DNA of 44,084 nucleotides from Candidatus Caldatribacterium californiense OP9-cSCG (GTDB taxonomy: Bacteria > Atribacterota > Atribacteria > Atribacterales > Caldatribacteriaceae). Positions 14,990-27,367 of this stretch are shown here, piece after piece. The position numbers were made by a program, and so were the translations under genes. Location of the stretch: NCBI GenBank assembly GCA_000353875.1, contig APKF01000019.1:1-44084 (forward strand), in the 5' to 3' direction. The notes beneath the pieces were generated by a model. It was not told the DNA's origin, made no database searches, and saw only the letters and a list, made by a program, of their open reading frames with translations. Position 1 is the stretch's first letter. The number at the start of each line of letters is the position of its first letter.

Positions 14990-16150
14990 AGGACGGCCCT
15001 CAACAAACTCCAGAGAGGCCCCTCCACCGGTGGAAATGTGGGTGATTTTGTCCTCCACACCGGCCTTCTTTATGGCCGCTACAGTGTCACCACCGCCCAC
15101 AACCACAACGGCCCCGCTTTCTGCGACTTTCCTAGCAATTTCTATAGTTCCCCGGGCAAAGAGGTCAACCTCAAAAAGACCCAGGGGACCATTCCAGAAG
15201 ATGGTCCTGGCCTCTCGAATGTACTGTCCAAATTTCTCCACGGTTTTCGGACCAATGTCGTATCCACCCATGTCCGGGGGGATTTTGTCCCAATCGACGA
15301 TTTTCGTTTCCACTCCCTCTTTACCCTCCGGAGCAACCACAAAATCCTCGGGGAGCTCAAACCGCACACCCCGGGCTTTTGCAGCCTCAAGAATCCCCCG
15401 GGCTTCTTCAATCATCGCCTCTTCAAGAAGGGATTTCCCAACCTCATACCCCATGGCCTTGATGAAGGTGTAGGACATACCCCCTCCCACAAGGAGGACA
15501 TCCACCTTTTCAAGGAGCTTCCGCAGGACTCCGATTTTGCTTGAGACCTTTGCTCCTCCGAGGATGGCAAGAAAGGGACGAACGGGATTATTGAGTTTCT
15601 CCCCCAAAGCCTCGAGCTCTTTCTCCATAAGGAATCCGGCGTAAGCCGGGAGGAAACGCGCCACTCCAGCTGTTGAGGCATGAGCTCGGTGGGCTGCCCC
15701 AAAAGCGTCATTCACGTAAATATCGGCGAGCTCTGCCAGGGCCCGGGCAAAGTTCTCGTCGTTGGCCTCCTCCTCGGGATAGAACCGAATGTTCTCAAGA
15801 AGCAGCACATCCCCGTCTTTGAGCTGAGCCACTGCCCGCTTTACCTCTTCCCCAATGCAGTCGTCAACCTTGGCAACCTTCCGACCCAGAAGCTCTTCAA
15901 GACGCCGGGCAATGGGATCCATCCGGAGCTCGTCCTTGGGTTTCCCTTTTGGCCGGCCAAGATGGGAAACGAGGATGACCCTTGCTCCACGCTCGACGAG
16001 GTACTTAATGGTGGGCAGGCTCTCCACAATTCTCGTGTCATCGGTGATGTTGCGGTTTTCATCAAGGGGTACGTTGAAATCCACCCGTACTAGAACCCTC
16101 TTTCCTCGCAGCTCTCCTTCCGGAATATCCCGTATGGTCTTTTTATTCAC
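14957..16150 (-). CDS. pgk: Phosphoglycerate kinase
   Basis: Glycolytic enzyme passing phosphate from 1,3-bisphosphoglycerate to ADP. 397 residues. Motifs: [55 protein letters not shown], and the nucleotide loop GGGDTVAA followed by [13 protein letters not shown]. The GTG at 16150 is preferred because GGAGGTG lies upstream and it fits the family N-terminus; the frame reaches 10 codons further without support. It follows a CBS-domain gene by 16 bp; gapdh and tpi are not in the window. Its 3' end overlaps the convergent Mut7-C gene. Confidence 0.98.
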   Translation of the reverse strand: MNKKTIRDIPEGELRGKRVLVRVDFNVPLDENRNITDDTRIVESLPTIKYLVERGARVILVSHLGRPKGKPKDELRMDPIARRLEELLGRKVAKVDDCIGEEVKRAVAQLKDGDVLLLENIRFYPEEEANDENFARALAELADIYVNDAFGAAHRAHASTAGVARFLPAYAGFLMEKELEALGEKLNNPVRPFLAILGGAKVSSKIGVLRKLLEKVDVLLVGGGMSYTFIKAMGYEVGKSLLEEAMIEEARGILEAAKARGVRFELPEDFVVAPEGKEGVETKIVDWDKIPPDMGGYDIGPKTVEKFGQYIREARTIFWNGPLGLFEVDLFARGTIEIARKVAESGAVVVVGGGDTVAAIKKAGVEDKITHISTGGGASLEFVEGRPLPGVEVLLDK

Positions 16151-16166
16151 CCTTCGCCACCTCCAT

Positions 16167-16607
16167 TCACTTGGTTTCAAGGAACGCCTGAAGCACTCGG
16201 ACTCGATTCACTACACCTACCACCCGTCCCTCCTTCACCACGGGGATAAGGTCAAAGCCTGTTGTCTGCAGAAGTTCCAGAGCGTCCTCAACGTCATCCT
16301 CTGCAGCAAGGTAATCCACGTCTTCGGTCATGAATTCAGATACTTCCCGTTTGGCAAACTCCCGGAGCTTTTCCCGGATGGCGCTCATAAGGTTCCCAAA
16401 AAGAGGGGCTTCCTTCTGGGCTTCCTCAAGAAGCTGCTGAAAGAACGCCTGAGCCGAAAAGTACCCGATGAGCCTCTGTTCAAGATCCACCACAGGGACA
16501 CCGCTGACCTTTCGTCGAATCATGAATTGTATGGCATCACCCACAGTGTCGAAATCGCTAACCGTGGGAACTTCAGAGAGCATGATTTCTTCTACCAGCA
16601 CTGCCAT
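16167..16607 (-). CDS. Tandem CBS-domain protein
   Basis: 146-residue soluble protein made of one pair of CBS motifs: [12 protein letters not shown]...VSGVPVVD (1-45) and [20 protein letters not shown]...[17 protein letters not shown] (90-140). CBS pairs bind adenine nucleotides (AMP, ATP, SAM or c-di-AMP) and regulate a partner. There is no attached enzyme domain, so the partner must be separate. It sits between the rhomboid gene and pgk, in one operon; energy sensing beside pgk is a reasonable guess and no more. Confidence 0.88.
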   Translation of the reverse strand: MAVLVEEIMLSEVPTVSDFDTVGDAIQFMIRRKVSGVPVVDLEQRLIGYFSAQAFFQQLLEEAQKEAPLFGNLMSAIREKLREFAKREVSEFMTEDVDYLAAEDDVEDALELLQTTGFDLIPVVKEGRVVGVVNRVRVLQAFLETK

Positions 16608-16617
16608 TCCCCCTTGG

Positions 16618-17304
16618 CTACCAGTATATCCTCCGATACGTCCTTGAGGCTATAATTTTACACCACAATGCTCCAGTTACAAACCCGCTGACGTGAGCAA
16701 ACCAGGCAATGCCCCCATAGCCAGGAAACCCCAGAGAAACTATAGCATAGAACATCTGAAGGAGAATCCAGAATCCCAGGAAAACCACCGCAGGAACATA
16801 GAGGAGCTGAACGAAGAAACCCCAGAATACCACGGTAAGGATCCGGGCTCGTGGGAAAAGCAGAAAGTACCCACCCATCACACCGGCGATGGCCCCACTT
16901 GCCCCGACCGTGGGCAGAAGAGAAGAGGGGAAGGCAAGAGCGTGCGAAAGACCAGCTGTAAAACCACATCCAAGGTAGAAGAGGAGGAATTGCCACCGGC
17001 CGAGGAAGTCCTCCACGTTATTGCCAAAAATCCAGAGATACCACATGTTGGAGAGAAGGTGGAAGAAACTCCCGTGGAGGAAGATGGAGGTCAGAAGGGT
17101 GAGGAGGGGAGGAACGGAAAACCCATGGAGGAGCTGGGTCTTTCCCCAGAGGAACGCGGGGACCAGGCCTGCCTGGAAGAAGAATAGTTCCCGGGCAGGC
17201 CCAAGGCTCACCTCGTAGAGGAACACCGCCGTATTCACCAGAATAAGTGCCACCGTCACCACCGGGAAGCGGCGGGTCGGCAGCTCATCGCGAATTGGAA
17301 TCAT
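16618..17304 (-). CDS. Rhomboid-family intramembrane serine protease
   Basis: Six- to seven-helix membrane protease cutting within transmembrane segments. 228 residues. Catalytic Ser in GASGAIAG, catalytic His in FAHVSGF, and the structural motif HGSFFHLLSNMWYLWIFG. The N-terminus MIPIRDELPTRRFP is usual for this subgroup. The ATG is only 6 nt after a good -10 box, so the message is predicted leaderless and there is no SD. Substrates unknown. Followed by the CBS and pgk genes, apparently in the same transcript. Confidence 0.92.
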   Translation of the reverse strand: MIPIRDELPTRRFPVVTVALILVNTAVFLYEVSLGPARELFFFQAGLVPAFLWGKTQLLHGFSVPPLLTLLTSIFLHGSFFHLLSNMWYLWIFGNNVEDFLGRWQFLLFYLGCGFTAGLSHALAFPSSLLPTVGASGAIAGVMGGYFLLFPRARILTVVFWGFFVQLLYVPAVVFLGFWILLQMFYAIVSLGFPGYGGIAWFAHVSGFVTGALWCKIIASRTYRRIYW

Positions 17305-17310
17305 GGCTTA

Positions 17311-17339
17311 AAAATAGTGCACTCTCCACACAAAGTCAA
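17311..17339 (-). promoter_or_regulatory. Promoter of rhomboid-CBS-pgk
   Basis: TTGACT (17334-17339), 17 bp, TATTTT (17311-17316) on the minus strand. Only 6 nt separate the -10 box from the ATG, putting the start of transcription on the A of ATG. Confidence 0.75.
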
Positions 17340-17367
17340 GCAGCTTCAGACTTCCTTGAAGCCCAGG

Positions 17368-18561
17368 TTACTCTGCTGAGGAATGCCAGCGCTTTCCCCC
17401 GTGCAGCAAATCCCGTAGAGGGGAGGCCGCTCTGCGAGCGAAAACCTCTGCAAGCACCTGGTGCAAAAGCAGAAATCCCGAGGACGAAGGGTACAGTCGC
17501 CCATCTTCCTCAAGGAGAAGCCCTTCAGCCACAAAAGCCGAAAGAAGGTTCAACAAATCCTGATTCCTGAAGGAATGCACAAGAGAAAGAGGAATACCCT
17601 GGCGTGTTCGAAGAAGGAGGAGAAAATCCTCAAAAATCTTTTCCTCCTGAGAGAGTTCCTCTTCAAAGACGATGGGGCATTTCCCATTCTCAAGAGCCTT
17701 CCGGTATCCCCGGAGGGTTTCGGCATTCTTCTGCCTCTTCCCTCCAACGTGCGACCAGCTCGAAGGCCCAAGTCCCAGGTACTCTCCGTTCCTCCAGTAC
17801 AGGAGGTTATGCCGGCACTCATATCCCGGGCGGGCGAAATTCGAAACTTCATAGTGAACGTACCCTGCTGCAGCAAGCTGTTCTTCGGCAAATCGGAAAA
17901 GGTAAGCCTGCTTGTCAAAAGAAGGGAAAAGGCGGAAATGGCGACGGAAAAAGGAGAAAAGGGGGACCACAGGACTCAGGGTCAGGTTGTACACAGAGAT
18001 ATGGGGTGGGGCATACCGGAGGGCCTCCGAGAGGTCCTCTCCCCAGCTATCAAAGTCCTGGAGAGGAAGGCCATAGATGAGGTCGATATTCCAGTTCTCC
18101 CACCCGCTTGCCACAACCTTCTGGAGTGCCCTGTGCAGAGTTTCCGGGGACGCGGACCGACCGAGAAGGAAGAGATACCGGGGGGTAAAGGACTGCACAC
18201 CGATGCTCAGGCGCAGGATTCCGGCTTCCCTCCACTCAAGAAGCCGCGTTTCGGTAACGGTTTCGGGATTCACCTCAAGGGTGACCTCAAGCGGGAAGGA
18301 GAGAGTAAAGTACGACTGGAGTTTTCCGAGGAAATCTCCAAAAAGCGATGGGGCGAGAATCGACGGAGTTCCCCCGCCGAAATAGACGCTGCAAACTTTT
18401 CTCCCTTCGAGCCGAAGGGCGTGGACCTTAAGCCGGAGTTCCTTACAGAGAAGGGAGAAGAACTCTTCTCCCTCTCCCCTGAAGGGATAGGAAACGAAGT
18501 CACAGTATGAACATTTTCGGAGGCAGAAGGGGATATGGACATAGAGACCGAGTTCCTTCAT
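17368..18561 (-). CDS. hemW: Heme chaperone / HemN-like radical SAM protein HemW
   Basis: Radical SAM protein of the HemW group, shown elsewhere to bind heme and act as a heme chaperone rather than a coproporphyrinogen oxidase. 397 residues. The 4Fe-4S motif CLRKCSYC (about 13-20) is complete, followed by [24 protein letters not shown], and [20 protein letters not shown], typical of HemW. The ATG overlaps the lepA stop by 4 nt (ATGA), and lepA-hemW is a widespread gene pair. No heme biosynthesis genes are in the window. Confidence 0.93.
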   Translation of the reverse strand: MKELGLYVHIPFCLRKCSYCDFVSYPFRGEGEEFFSLLCKELRLKVHALRLEGRKVCSVYFGGGTPSILAPSLFGDFLGKLQSYFTLSFPLEVTLEVNPETVTETRLLEWREAGILRLSIGVQSFTPRYLFLLGRSASPETLHRALQKVVASGWENWNIDLIYGLPLQDFDSWGEDLSEALRYAPPHISVYNLTLSPVVPLFSFFRRHFRLFPSFDKQAYLFRFAEEQLAAAGYVHYEVSNFARPGYECRHNLLYWRNGEYLGLGPSSWSHVGGKRQKNAETLRGYRKALENGKCPIVFEEELSQEEKIFEDFLLLLRTRQGIPLSLVHSFRNQDLLNLLSAFVAEGLLLEEDGRLYPSSSGFLLLHQVLAEVFARRAASPLRDLLHGGKRWHSSAE

Positions 18562-20360
18562 GAACCCGTCTTGAGAACCGCAAGAAAGGCTTCCTGAGGA
18601 ATACGGACCTTCCCGATGGCCTTCATTCGCTTTTTCCCTTCCTTCTGTTTTTCAAGGAGCTTCCGTTTCCGTGTGACGTCCCCACCGTAACACTTCTGGA
18701 GCACATCCTTTCGGAGAGCCGGAATATCTTCCCTTGCGATGACCCTCCCACCAATGGCAGCCTGAATCGAAACCACAAAGAGCTGGCGCGGGATAATCTC
18801 CTTGAGTTTTCCCACGAGTTCCCGGGCGCGGTAATACGCGTTCTCCTGACAGGAGATGAAAGAGAGCCCGTCAACCCGTTCCCGGTTGACCAGGATGTCC
18901 ACCCGCACAAGATCAGCCGGGCGATACCCAGCAAACTCGTAGTCAAAACTCGCATAGCCCCGGCTCACCGCTTTCAAGCGGTCGTAGAAATCAAGGAGGA
19001 TCTCGGCCATGGGGAGTTCATAGGTGAGGAGCACGGTTCTCTCATCAAGAAACAGCATGTCCCTGAACACCCCTCTCCGGGACTGACAGAGCTCCATAAC
19101 GCCGCCGATGTGCTGTGAGGGCACGACAATCTTTGCCGTGATATAGGGTTCTTCGGCCATCTCGATTTCCCCGGGGGAGGGGAAATCCTTCGGGGAACGA
19201 ACCTCAAGCACCTCTCCCTTTTTCGTCAACACCTGGTACACCACATGGGGTGCCGTGGCCACAACCTCTATACCGAACTCCCGTTCAATCCGCTCCTGCA
19301 CAATCTCCATGTGGAGGAGCCCCAGAAACCCACAGCGGAATCCGAAACCCAGAGCCTCCGAGAAGTCCGGTTCAAAGACCAGCGATGCGTCGTTGAGCTG
19401 GAGCTTCTCTAAGGCTTCCTTGAGGTTCTCGTAGCTCTCGTACTCCACGGGGTAGAAGCTGCAAAACACCATGGGTTTCACTTTCCTGTACCCCGGAATC
19501 GGCTGGGGAGCCGGTCGGGTTGCCGAGGTGATGGTGTCACCGACCCTGCTATCCTGGATGTTCTTCATGTTGCAGGCGATGTACCCAACCTCTCCCGGAC
19601 CAAGAGATTCGACTTCCTGCATGTCGGGAGTGAACACACCAACACCCGTCACCTCAAACTCCTTCCCCGTGGAGAACATGCGAATCCTTGTGCCCTTCCG
19701 TATCTCACCATCAACAACCCGCACGAAGGGCAGGACACCCCGGTACGGGTCATAGGTGGAATCGAAAATGAGGGCCCGAAGCGGCTCTTCTTCGCTTCCC
19801 CGCGGAGGGGGGATGAACTCGATAATCCGCTCCAGCAGTTCTTCCACCCCCACACCGTGCTTGGCACTCACGAGGGTAAAGGGGAGATGTTCCGGCCCAA
19901 GGAGAGCCTCAACCTCTCGCATGGCCCGCTCAGGATCAGCAGAGGGGAGGTCAATTTTGTTAATGACCGGGAGGATGGTGAGTCCCTGTTCCAGGGCAAG
20001 GCGGGCGTGAGCCAGGGTCTGCGCCTCAACCCCCTGGGAGGCATCGACAAGGAGAATCGCCCCTTCACAGGCCGCAAGGCTCCTTGAAACCTCGTAGCTG
20101 AAATCGGCGTGCCCCGGGGTATCGATGAGGTGGAAGAGGTATTCCTGTCCCTTGCTCCGGGAAACATACCGGAGCCGCACCGCCTTGGCCTTGATGGTGA
20201 TACCCCGTTCCCGCTCGAGGTCCATGCGGTCAAGAAACTGCTCCCGCATGCGTTCCCTTGGCACAGCGTTGCAGAACTCGAGAATCCGGTCAGCCAGCGT
20301 GGACTTCCCATGGTCAATATGAGCGATGATGCAGAAGTTCCGGATGTACTTCCTGTCCAT
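18558..20360 (-). CDS. lepA: Elongation factor 4 (LepA)
   Basis: Ribosome-associated GTPase implicated in back-translocation and in 30S biogenesis. 600 residues, the standard length. G1 [10 protein letters not shown]3 DTPGHADF, G4 NKID, then the family-specific C-terminal domain with [15 protein letters not shown] and [20 protein letters not shown]. The ATG follows GGAGGG. It starts 5 bp after the murJ stop and overlaps hemW. Confidence 0.98.
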   Translation of the reverse strand: MDRKYIRNFCIIAHIDHGKSTLADRILEFCNAVPRERMREQFLDRMDLERERGITIKAKAVRLRYVSRSKGQEYLFHLIDTPGHADFSYEVSRSLAACEGAILLVDASQGVEAQTLAHARLALEQGLTILPVINKIDLPSADPERAMREVEALLGPEHLPFTLVSAKHGVGVEELLERIIEFIPPPRGSEEEPLRALIFDSTYDPYRGVLPFVRVVDGEIRKGTRIRMFSTGKEFEVTGVGVFTPDMQEVESLGPGEVGYIACNMKNIQDSRVGDTITSATRPAPQPIPGYRKVKPMVFCSFYPVEYESYENLKEALEKLQLNDASLVFEPDFSEALGFGFRCGFLGLLHMEIVQERIEREFGIEVVATAPHVVYQVLTKKGEVLEVRSPKDFPSPGEIEMAEEPYITAKIVVPSQHIGGVMELCQSRRGVFRDMLFLDERTVLLTYELPMAEILLDFYDRLKAVSRGYASFDYEFAGYRPADLVRVDILVNRERVDGLSFISCQENAYYRARELVGKLKEIIPRQLFVVSIQAAIGGRVIAREDIPALRKDVLQKCYGGDVTRKRKLLEKQKEGKKRMKAIGKVRIPQEAFLAVLKTGS

Positions 20361-20365
20361 CGCCT

Positions 20366-21931
20366 TTACCCTCCGAGCTGTCGGAAGACTCTGCGAACAT
20401 CTCCGAACATGGCCAGAAGCACCTTCCGCTCATCCATCCTCAAAAGGAAGGGCAGAACAAGGTACAGAACCCAGAGAAAGAACGCCCCCAGAGCAAACTC
20501 CCACAGAGAACTGCGCATCGTGGTTCTGGCGACATACACGCAGCCCAGGACGAACACCCCAAGCTGTACCCCAACCTTCCAGAGCCAGCCCCGGGGAAAA
20601 TGCAAGAACACTTCAACCCCTGTCTTCTGCCGTAAAAAGTATACAAGGAGTGTGAACTGAAAGAAAGCCGAAAAGGACGTAGCCAGGGCAACTCCCCGAA
20701 AATCGAGGAATCGCACGAGCCACAGATCCAGGACAACATTAAGCAGCACGCTCAAAAGACCGATCTTTACAGGGGTTCTGGTATCACGGAGGGAGTAAAA
20801 GGCACGGGTTAGAAGATGGTTGAGGGCGAAAAAGAGCAGACCAGGAGCGTAGAAAAAAAGTGCCGCCGCCGTCATCTCTGCTGCCAGATGGTCGAACACC
20901 CCTCGCCGGTACACCAGGTTCACCAGAGCTAGAGGGAAAACCATGAGGAAAACCACCGCGGGGAGCATGAAAAAGAGTACCCACCGTATCCCCTGCCAGA
21001 GCGTTCTCTGCCATTCCTCCATCTTCTCCATCCACACATTCTGCGAAAGGGCAGGCAGAACGGCAACCGAGAGGGCCACCCCAAACACTCCCAGGGGAAA
21101 CTCCATGAGACGGTCCGAAAAGTACAGGGCAGAAACCGCCCCTTCCCTGCAGAGAGAGGCCACAATCCGGTCCACAAGGGTGTTCACTTGAGAAACAGCA
21201 AGGGCAAAGGTGACAGGAAGCATAAGCTTGAGCACTTCCTGGAACCCCGGATCGCGAAAGAAGCACCACCGTATCCTGAGGGTAAAGCCCTTTTGCCGGA
21301 GTGGTGGAACCTGGAAGAGGAACTGCCAGAGCCCTCCAAGAACGACCCCAAGGGCAAGTACGTAAGGACCAAAAACGCGCCGGAAAGCCAGAATGCTCAC
21401 AATGGTTCCCAGGTTGAAGAAAAAGGGGGCCACCGCTGACCAGCTGAAGATGTGCAGGGTGTTCAAAAACCCCATAAGCAGCGCGGACCAGGAAATGAGC
21501 AGCAAAAAGGGGAACATTATTTGTGTCGAACGGGTGGTGAAAAGGATTTTGGCCGGTTCACCCCGGAAACCGAAGGCCACAAGGTGGACAATCGAAGAGG
21601 AGAAAACCATGCCCAGAACACACACCAGAGCGACAACGAAGGTGAAGCCGCTGAATACTGAAGAGATGAAGTCTTGAGGGTCTTCCTCTGAAGAGGAAGA
21701 GGCAACGAAGTACCGGGAAAAAACCGGCACCACAGAAGTGCTTAACGCTCCTTCGGCGAAAAGCCTTCGCAGGAGATTCGGTATGGTGTAGGCGATAAGG
21801 AACGCATCGGTCACCCAGGTGGCTCCGAAAAAGGAGGAAATGAGGATTTCCCGCAAAAGCCCCGAAATTCTTGACAGCAGAGTGCCAAGGCTGATGACCA
21901 CCGTGTTTTTGAAAAGCGTTGTCTCCTTCAT
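20366..21931 (-). CDS. murJ: Lipid II flippase MurJ
   Basis: MOP-superfamily transporter that flips lipid II across the inner membrane for peptidoglycan synthesis. 521 residues with about 14 hydrophobic segments. [20 protein letters not shown] at the N-terminus and [15 protein letters not shown] are the MurJ signature. The ATG has AGGAGAGAGG upstream. It begins 30 nt after the rRNA terminator with no convincing promoter in between, so read-through from the rRNA operon or a weak promoter in the terminator is implied. First gene of murJ-lepA-hemW. Confidence 0.96.
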   Translation of the reverse strand: MKETTLFKNTVVISLGTLLSRISGLLREILISSFFGATWVTDAFLIAYTIPNLLRRLFAEGALSTSVVPVFSRYFVASSSSEEDPQDFISSVFSGFTFVVALVCVLGMVFSSSIVHLVAFGFRGEPAKILFTTRSTQIMFPFLLLISWSALLMGFLNTLHIFSWSAVAPFFFNLGTIVSILAFRRVFGPYVLALGVVLGGLWQFLFQVPPLRQKGFTLRIRWCFFRDPGFQEVLKLMLPVTFALAVSQVNTLVDRIVASLCREGAVSALYFSDRLMEFPLGVFGVALSVAVLPALSQNVWMEKMEEWQRTLWQGIRWVLFFMLPAVVFLMVFPLALVNLVYRRGVFDHLAAEMTAAALFFYAPGLLFFALNHLLTRAFYSLRDTRTPVKIGLLSVLLNVVLDLWLVRFLDFRGVALATSFSAFFQFTLLVYFLRQKTGVEVFLHFPRGWLWKVGVQLGVFVLGCVYVARTTMRSSLWEFALGAFFLWVLYLVLPFLLRMDERKVLLAMFGDVRRVFRQLGG

Positions 21932-21961
21932 ACCTCTCTCCTGAAAAATGGCGATGAATAC

Positions 21962-21989
21962 AAAAAAGGCCGGAGAGTAACCTCCGGCC
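21962..21989 (-). terminator. Terminator of the 23S-5S operon
   Basis: Perfect 8-bp stem GGCCGGAG / CTCCGGCC with a 6-nt loop, followed on the minus strand by six T (21962-21967). It lies just behind the 5S 3' end. Confidence 0.9.
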
Positions 21990-21994
21990 TTTTA

Positions 21995-22114
21995 CTCCCG
22001 GCAGCGTCCTACTTTCCCGCCCAGTTCCCCAGGCAGTATCATCGGCGCTGGAGGGCTTAACTTCCGGGTTCGGAATGGTTCCGGGTGTTTCCCCTCCGCT
22101 ATGGCCACCGGGAG
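21995..22114 (-). rRNA. rrf: 5S ribosomal RNA
   Basis: About 120 nt. The conserved stretches GAACCCGGAAGTTAAG and CCGATGATACTGC are present, and the 5' CTCCCGGTGGC pairs with the 3' GCTGCCGGGAG to close helix I. It lies 41 nt behind the 23S 3' end. Confidence 0.96.
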
Positions 22115-22155
22115 ACCTTTCTCTCTGGGGAAGCATCCTGCGATGAAGCCTTTGC

Positions 22156-25167
<3,012 letters not shown>

Positions 25168-25246
25168 GCAAACCTTGCACTCTGGCAGGATGCTTTCCCC
25201 AGACAGTATTCACTTGTCAAGGTGCTTGCCCAACAGGGCAAGTGGT
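25168..25246 (-). other. Pre-23S leader with hairpin and processing stem
   Basis: Transcribed leader between the promoter and 23S. A perfect hairpin CTTGCCC-TGTT-GGGCAAG (25225-25242) comes first. Then 25186-25202 is complementary to 22125-22140 in the 23S-5S spacer (16 pairs, one bulge), and 12 further pairs flank the mature ends (TTTGCGGTCAAG with its complement). Together they form the RNase III-type precursor stem of 23S rRNA. Confidence 0.8.
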
Positions 25247-25275
25247 ATTTTACTCGGTTTCCTTTCCTTTTGCAA
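25247..25275 (-). promoter_or_regulatory. Promoter of the 23S-5S operon
   Basis: TTGCAA (25270-25275), 17 bp, TAAAAT (25247-25252) on the minus strand, about 80 nt upstream of mature 23S. No 16S-derived sequence lies between, so this is the operon's own promoter. Confidence 0.75.
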
Positions 25276-25295
25276 GGGGTGAGAGAGAAATTTTG

Positions 25296-25304
25296 TGGTA
25301 CACT
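25296..25304 (+). promoter_or_regulatory. Possible extended -10 for the MFS gene
   Basis: TG-G-TACACT on the plus strand, about 38 nt before the ATG; no good -35 box. It is divergent from the rRNA promoter, with the two -10 boxes about 45 bp apart. Confidence 0.35.
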
Positions 25305-25341
25305 TCCTGCAGAGATTCTTTTCCAAAGAGGAGGAGGCAAC

Positions 25342-26526
25342 ATGGCCGGGAAACTCCACCGCAACATCCTCATCACGGGGCTGACCTCACTCTTCACCGA
25401 TGTGAGCAGTGAAATGGTCTATCCCGTCATTGCCCTGTACCTCCGGGCCCTGGGAGGAGGAGTGTTTGCCCTCGGCGCCATTGAGGGAGTGGCCGAGTCG
25501 CTGGCCTCTCTCCTTCGGGTCTTCTCGGGGGCTTTGGCCGACCGGGCGGGGAGAAGAAAACCCCTAACAATATTCGGCTATGCCCTCTCAACTTTCGGGA
25601 AGGCCCTCTTCTTCCTCGCTTCAGGGTGGCCGATGATTTTTGCCGGGCGCGTTGTGGACCGCTTCGGCAAGGGCATTCGTACCGCCCCACGGGATGCCAT
25701 GATTGCAGAATCTGCAACCCAGGATACCCAGGGGAGGTCCTTTGGTCTCCACCGGACTCTTGACACCCTGGGAGCCACACTGGGTATCATCTTCACTTAT
25801 CTTCTGCTTTCCCGATTCCAGAGGGGAACTCCGGCCCTGGACCTTTCCCGGTACATTCCCACCTTCCGCTTCATCATCCTCATAAGCCTTGTTCCGGCTG
25901 TTCTTGGGGTCCTTGTGCTTTTCCTGAGCACAGAAACGGGGAAGGGAATCCGGTCTTCTCGTCCGCTGCGTTTTGCCCTCTGGAGAGACCTGGACCTGCG
26001 GTTGAAGATTTTCCTCCTGGCCACCCTCATCTTCACCCTGGGAAACTCCTCAAACCAGTTCATTCTCCTCAGGGCTGCGGAAAAAGACATCGGCTTTTCC
26101 CCTGCTTCTGTGACTCTGCTCTACCTCCTCTACAACATCGTCTACACCCTCACCTCGTACCCTTCAGGGGTACTCTCAGACCGCCTGGGGAGAAAGTGGG
26201 TGCTTGCGGGAGGGTTCTTCCTGTACGCCCTCTCCTACTACCTCATCGGGTTTCTCCCGCACACCATCGTCTGGGCCATGCTCCCTTACGGGTGCTATAG
26301 CGGTATGACCGAGGGTGTGGCGAAAGCCCTTGTCGCTGATCTTGCCCCGGAAGACACCCGGGCAACCGTTCTTGGGCTCCACGCCACACTCCTTGGTATC
26401 GGGCTCTTCCCCGCCTCTTTTGTTGCCGGGACGCTGTGGAGCGCCTTCGGGCCCCAGGCGCCCTTTCTCTTTGGTGGAAGCATGAGCCTCTTGGCTGCGC
26501 TCCTTCTTGCTTTTGCGCTGAGGTGA
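25342..26526 (+). CDS. Major facilitator superfamily transporter
   Basis: 394-residue inner-membrane transporter with about 12 hydrophobic segments. The MFS loop 2-3 motif appears as GALADRAGRRKP and again in the second half as GVLSDRLGRKW; RFGKGIRTAPRDAMIA is characteristic of a drug-efflux-like subgroup. The ATG at 25342 follows GAGGAGG; a longer frame extends back into 23S rRNA and is artefactual. It is 4 bp upstream of the SAM hydrolase and surely cotranscribed. Substrate unknown; efflux of a small molecule is a guess from the subgroup. Confidence 0.9.
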   Translation: MAGKLHRNILITGLTSLFTDVSSEMVYPVIALYLRALGGGVFALGAIEGVAESLASLLRVFSGALADRAGRRKPLTIFGYALSTFGKALFFLASGWPMIFAGRVVDRFGKGIRTAPRDAMIAESATQDTQGRSFGLHRTLDTLGATLGIIFTYLLLSRFQRGTPALDLSRYIPTFRFIILISLVPAVLGVLVLFLSTETGKGIRSSRPLRFALWRDLDLRLKIFLLATLIFTLGNSSNQFILLRAAEKDIGFSPASVTLLYLLYNIVYTLTSYPSGVLSDRLGRKWVLAGGFFLYALSYYLIGFLPHTIVWAMLPYGCYSGMTEGVAKALVADLAPEDTRATVLGLHATLLGIGLFPASFVAGTLWSAFGPQAPFLFGGSMSLLAALLLAFALR

Positions 26527-26530
26527 GCAC

Positions 26531-27343
26531 ATGAAGCTCGTGGTCCTTCTTACCGACTGGGGGACAAAAAGCTACTACCAGGGAGTGGTGAAGGGGGTCA
26601 TCAAAAAGATTGCTCCCGAGGTGGAGGTCATCGACCTCACCCACGAGGTTGAACCCTTTAACGTTCGGGAAGCCATGCACGTGCTTGTCCGGGCTTACCG
26701 GGATTTCCCTCAGGGGGCGATTTTCATGGCCGTTGTGGACTACGGGGTAGGAACCGAAAGAAAGGCCATCGCCTTTGAGACAGAAAGCGGGTATTTCTTC
26801 GTGGGACCGGACAACGGGCTTTTTACCCTGGTGGCGGAAGAAGACAAAATCCTCCGCATTGTGGAACTCGAAAATCCTGAGTATTTCTACAAACCCACGC
26901 CTTCTTCCTCGTTCCACGGAAGAGACATCTTCGCCCCGGTGAGCGCGTACCTTGCAAAAGGCGTGGACCTGAGTGTTTTTGGAAGACGGCTCGAGGGTCT
27001 GGTCTTTCTTCCTTACGAAAAAGCCCGGAAGGAAAACGGGGAGATTATCGGAGAGGTTGCGTTCTTCGACCGCTTCGGGAACGTGGAGACCAATATTCCG
27101 GGAACATTCCTGGAGGGACTAAAGTTTTTCAGCAGGGTGACGATAAAGAGAGATGGAGGGGAATTCGTTGCCACCTATTGCCGCACCTATGGAGATGCTG
27201 CCGAAGGAGAACTCCTCATCCACACCGATAGCTCTGGATTCTTGGAAATCGCCGTGAACCAGGGGAATGCGAGGGAGAAATTGGAACTACAGGGTGGGGA
27301 AAGAATAGTGGTTCTCTGCCACAGATGGGGAGAAGTACCATAA
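26531..27343 (+). CDS. SAM hydrolase (SAM hydroxide adenosyltransferase, DUF62)
   Basis: Member of the family related to fluorinase and chlorinase that hydrolyses S-adenosylmethionine to adenosine and methionine. 270 residues. N-terminal LLTDWGTKSYYQGVVKGVI, DLTHEVEPFNV, then VVDYGVGTERKA with the conserved Asp and Arg, and SSFHGRDIFAP with the conserved His; FDRFGNVETNI marks the C-terminal domain. The family usually has VVDPGVG; here the Pro is Tyr. The Asp-Arg-His water-activating set is retained, so a hydrolase rather than a halogenase is predicted. Coupled with an MFS transporter. Confidence 0.9.
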   Translation: MKLVVLLTDWGTKSYYQGVVKGVIKKIAPEVEVIDLTHEVEPFNVREAMHVLVRAYRDFPQGAIFMAVVDYGVGTERKAIAFETESGYFFVGPDNGLFTLVAEEDKILRIVELENPEYFYKPTPSSSFHGRDIFAPVSAYLAKGVDLSVFGRRLEGLVFLPYEKARKENGEIIGEVAFFDRFGNVETNIPGTFLEGLKFFSRVTIKRDGGEFVATYCRTYGDAAEGELLIHTDSSGFLEIAVNQGNAREKLELQGGERIVVLCHRWGEVP

Positions 27344-27362
27344 GCACTTCTCCCCCAATTTT
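27327..27362. terminator. Hairpin between convergent genes
   Basis: A 10-bp perfect stem GGGGAGAAGT / ACTTCTCCCC with a 9-nt loop containing the SAM hydrolase stop codon, followed on the plus strand by CAATTTTCC. It separates the plus genes from the convergent propeller gene; the T-tract is short. Confidence 0.7.
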
Positions 27363-27367
27363 CCAGC

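Noticed and set aside
17340-17367. GCTTCA/TGAAGC hairpin after hemW as terminator
   Set aside because: Only 6 pairs with an 8-nt loop and no T-tract.
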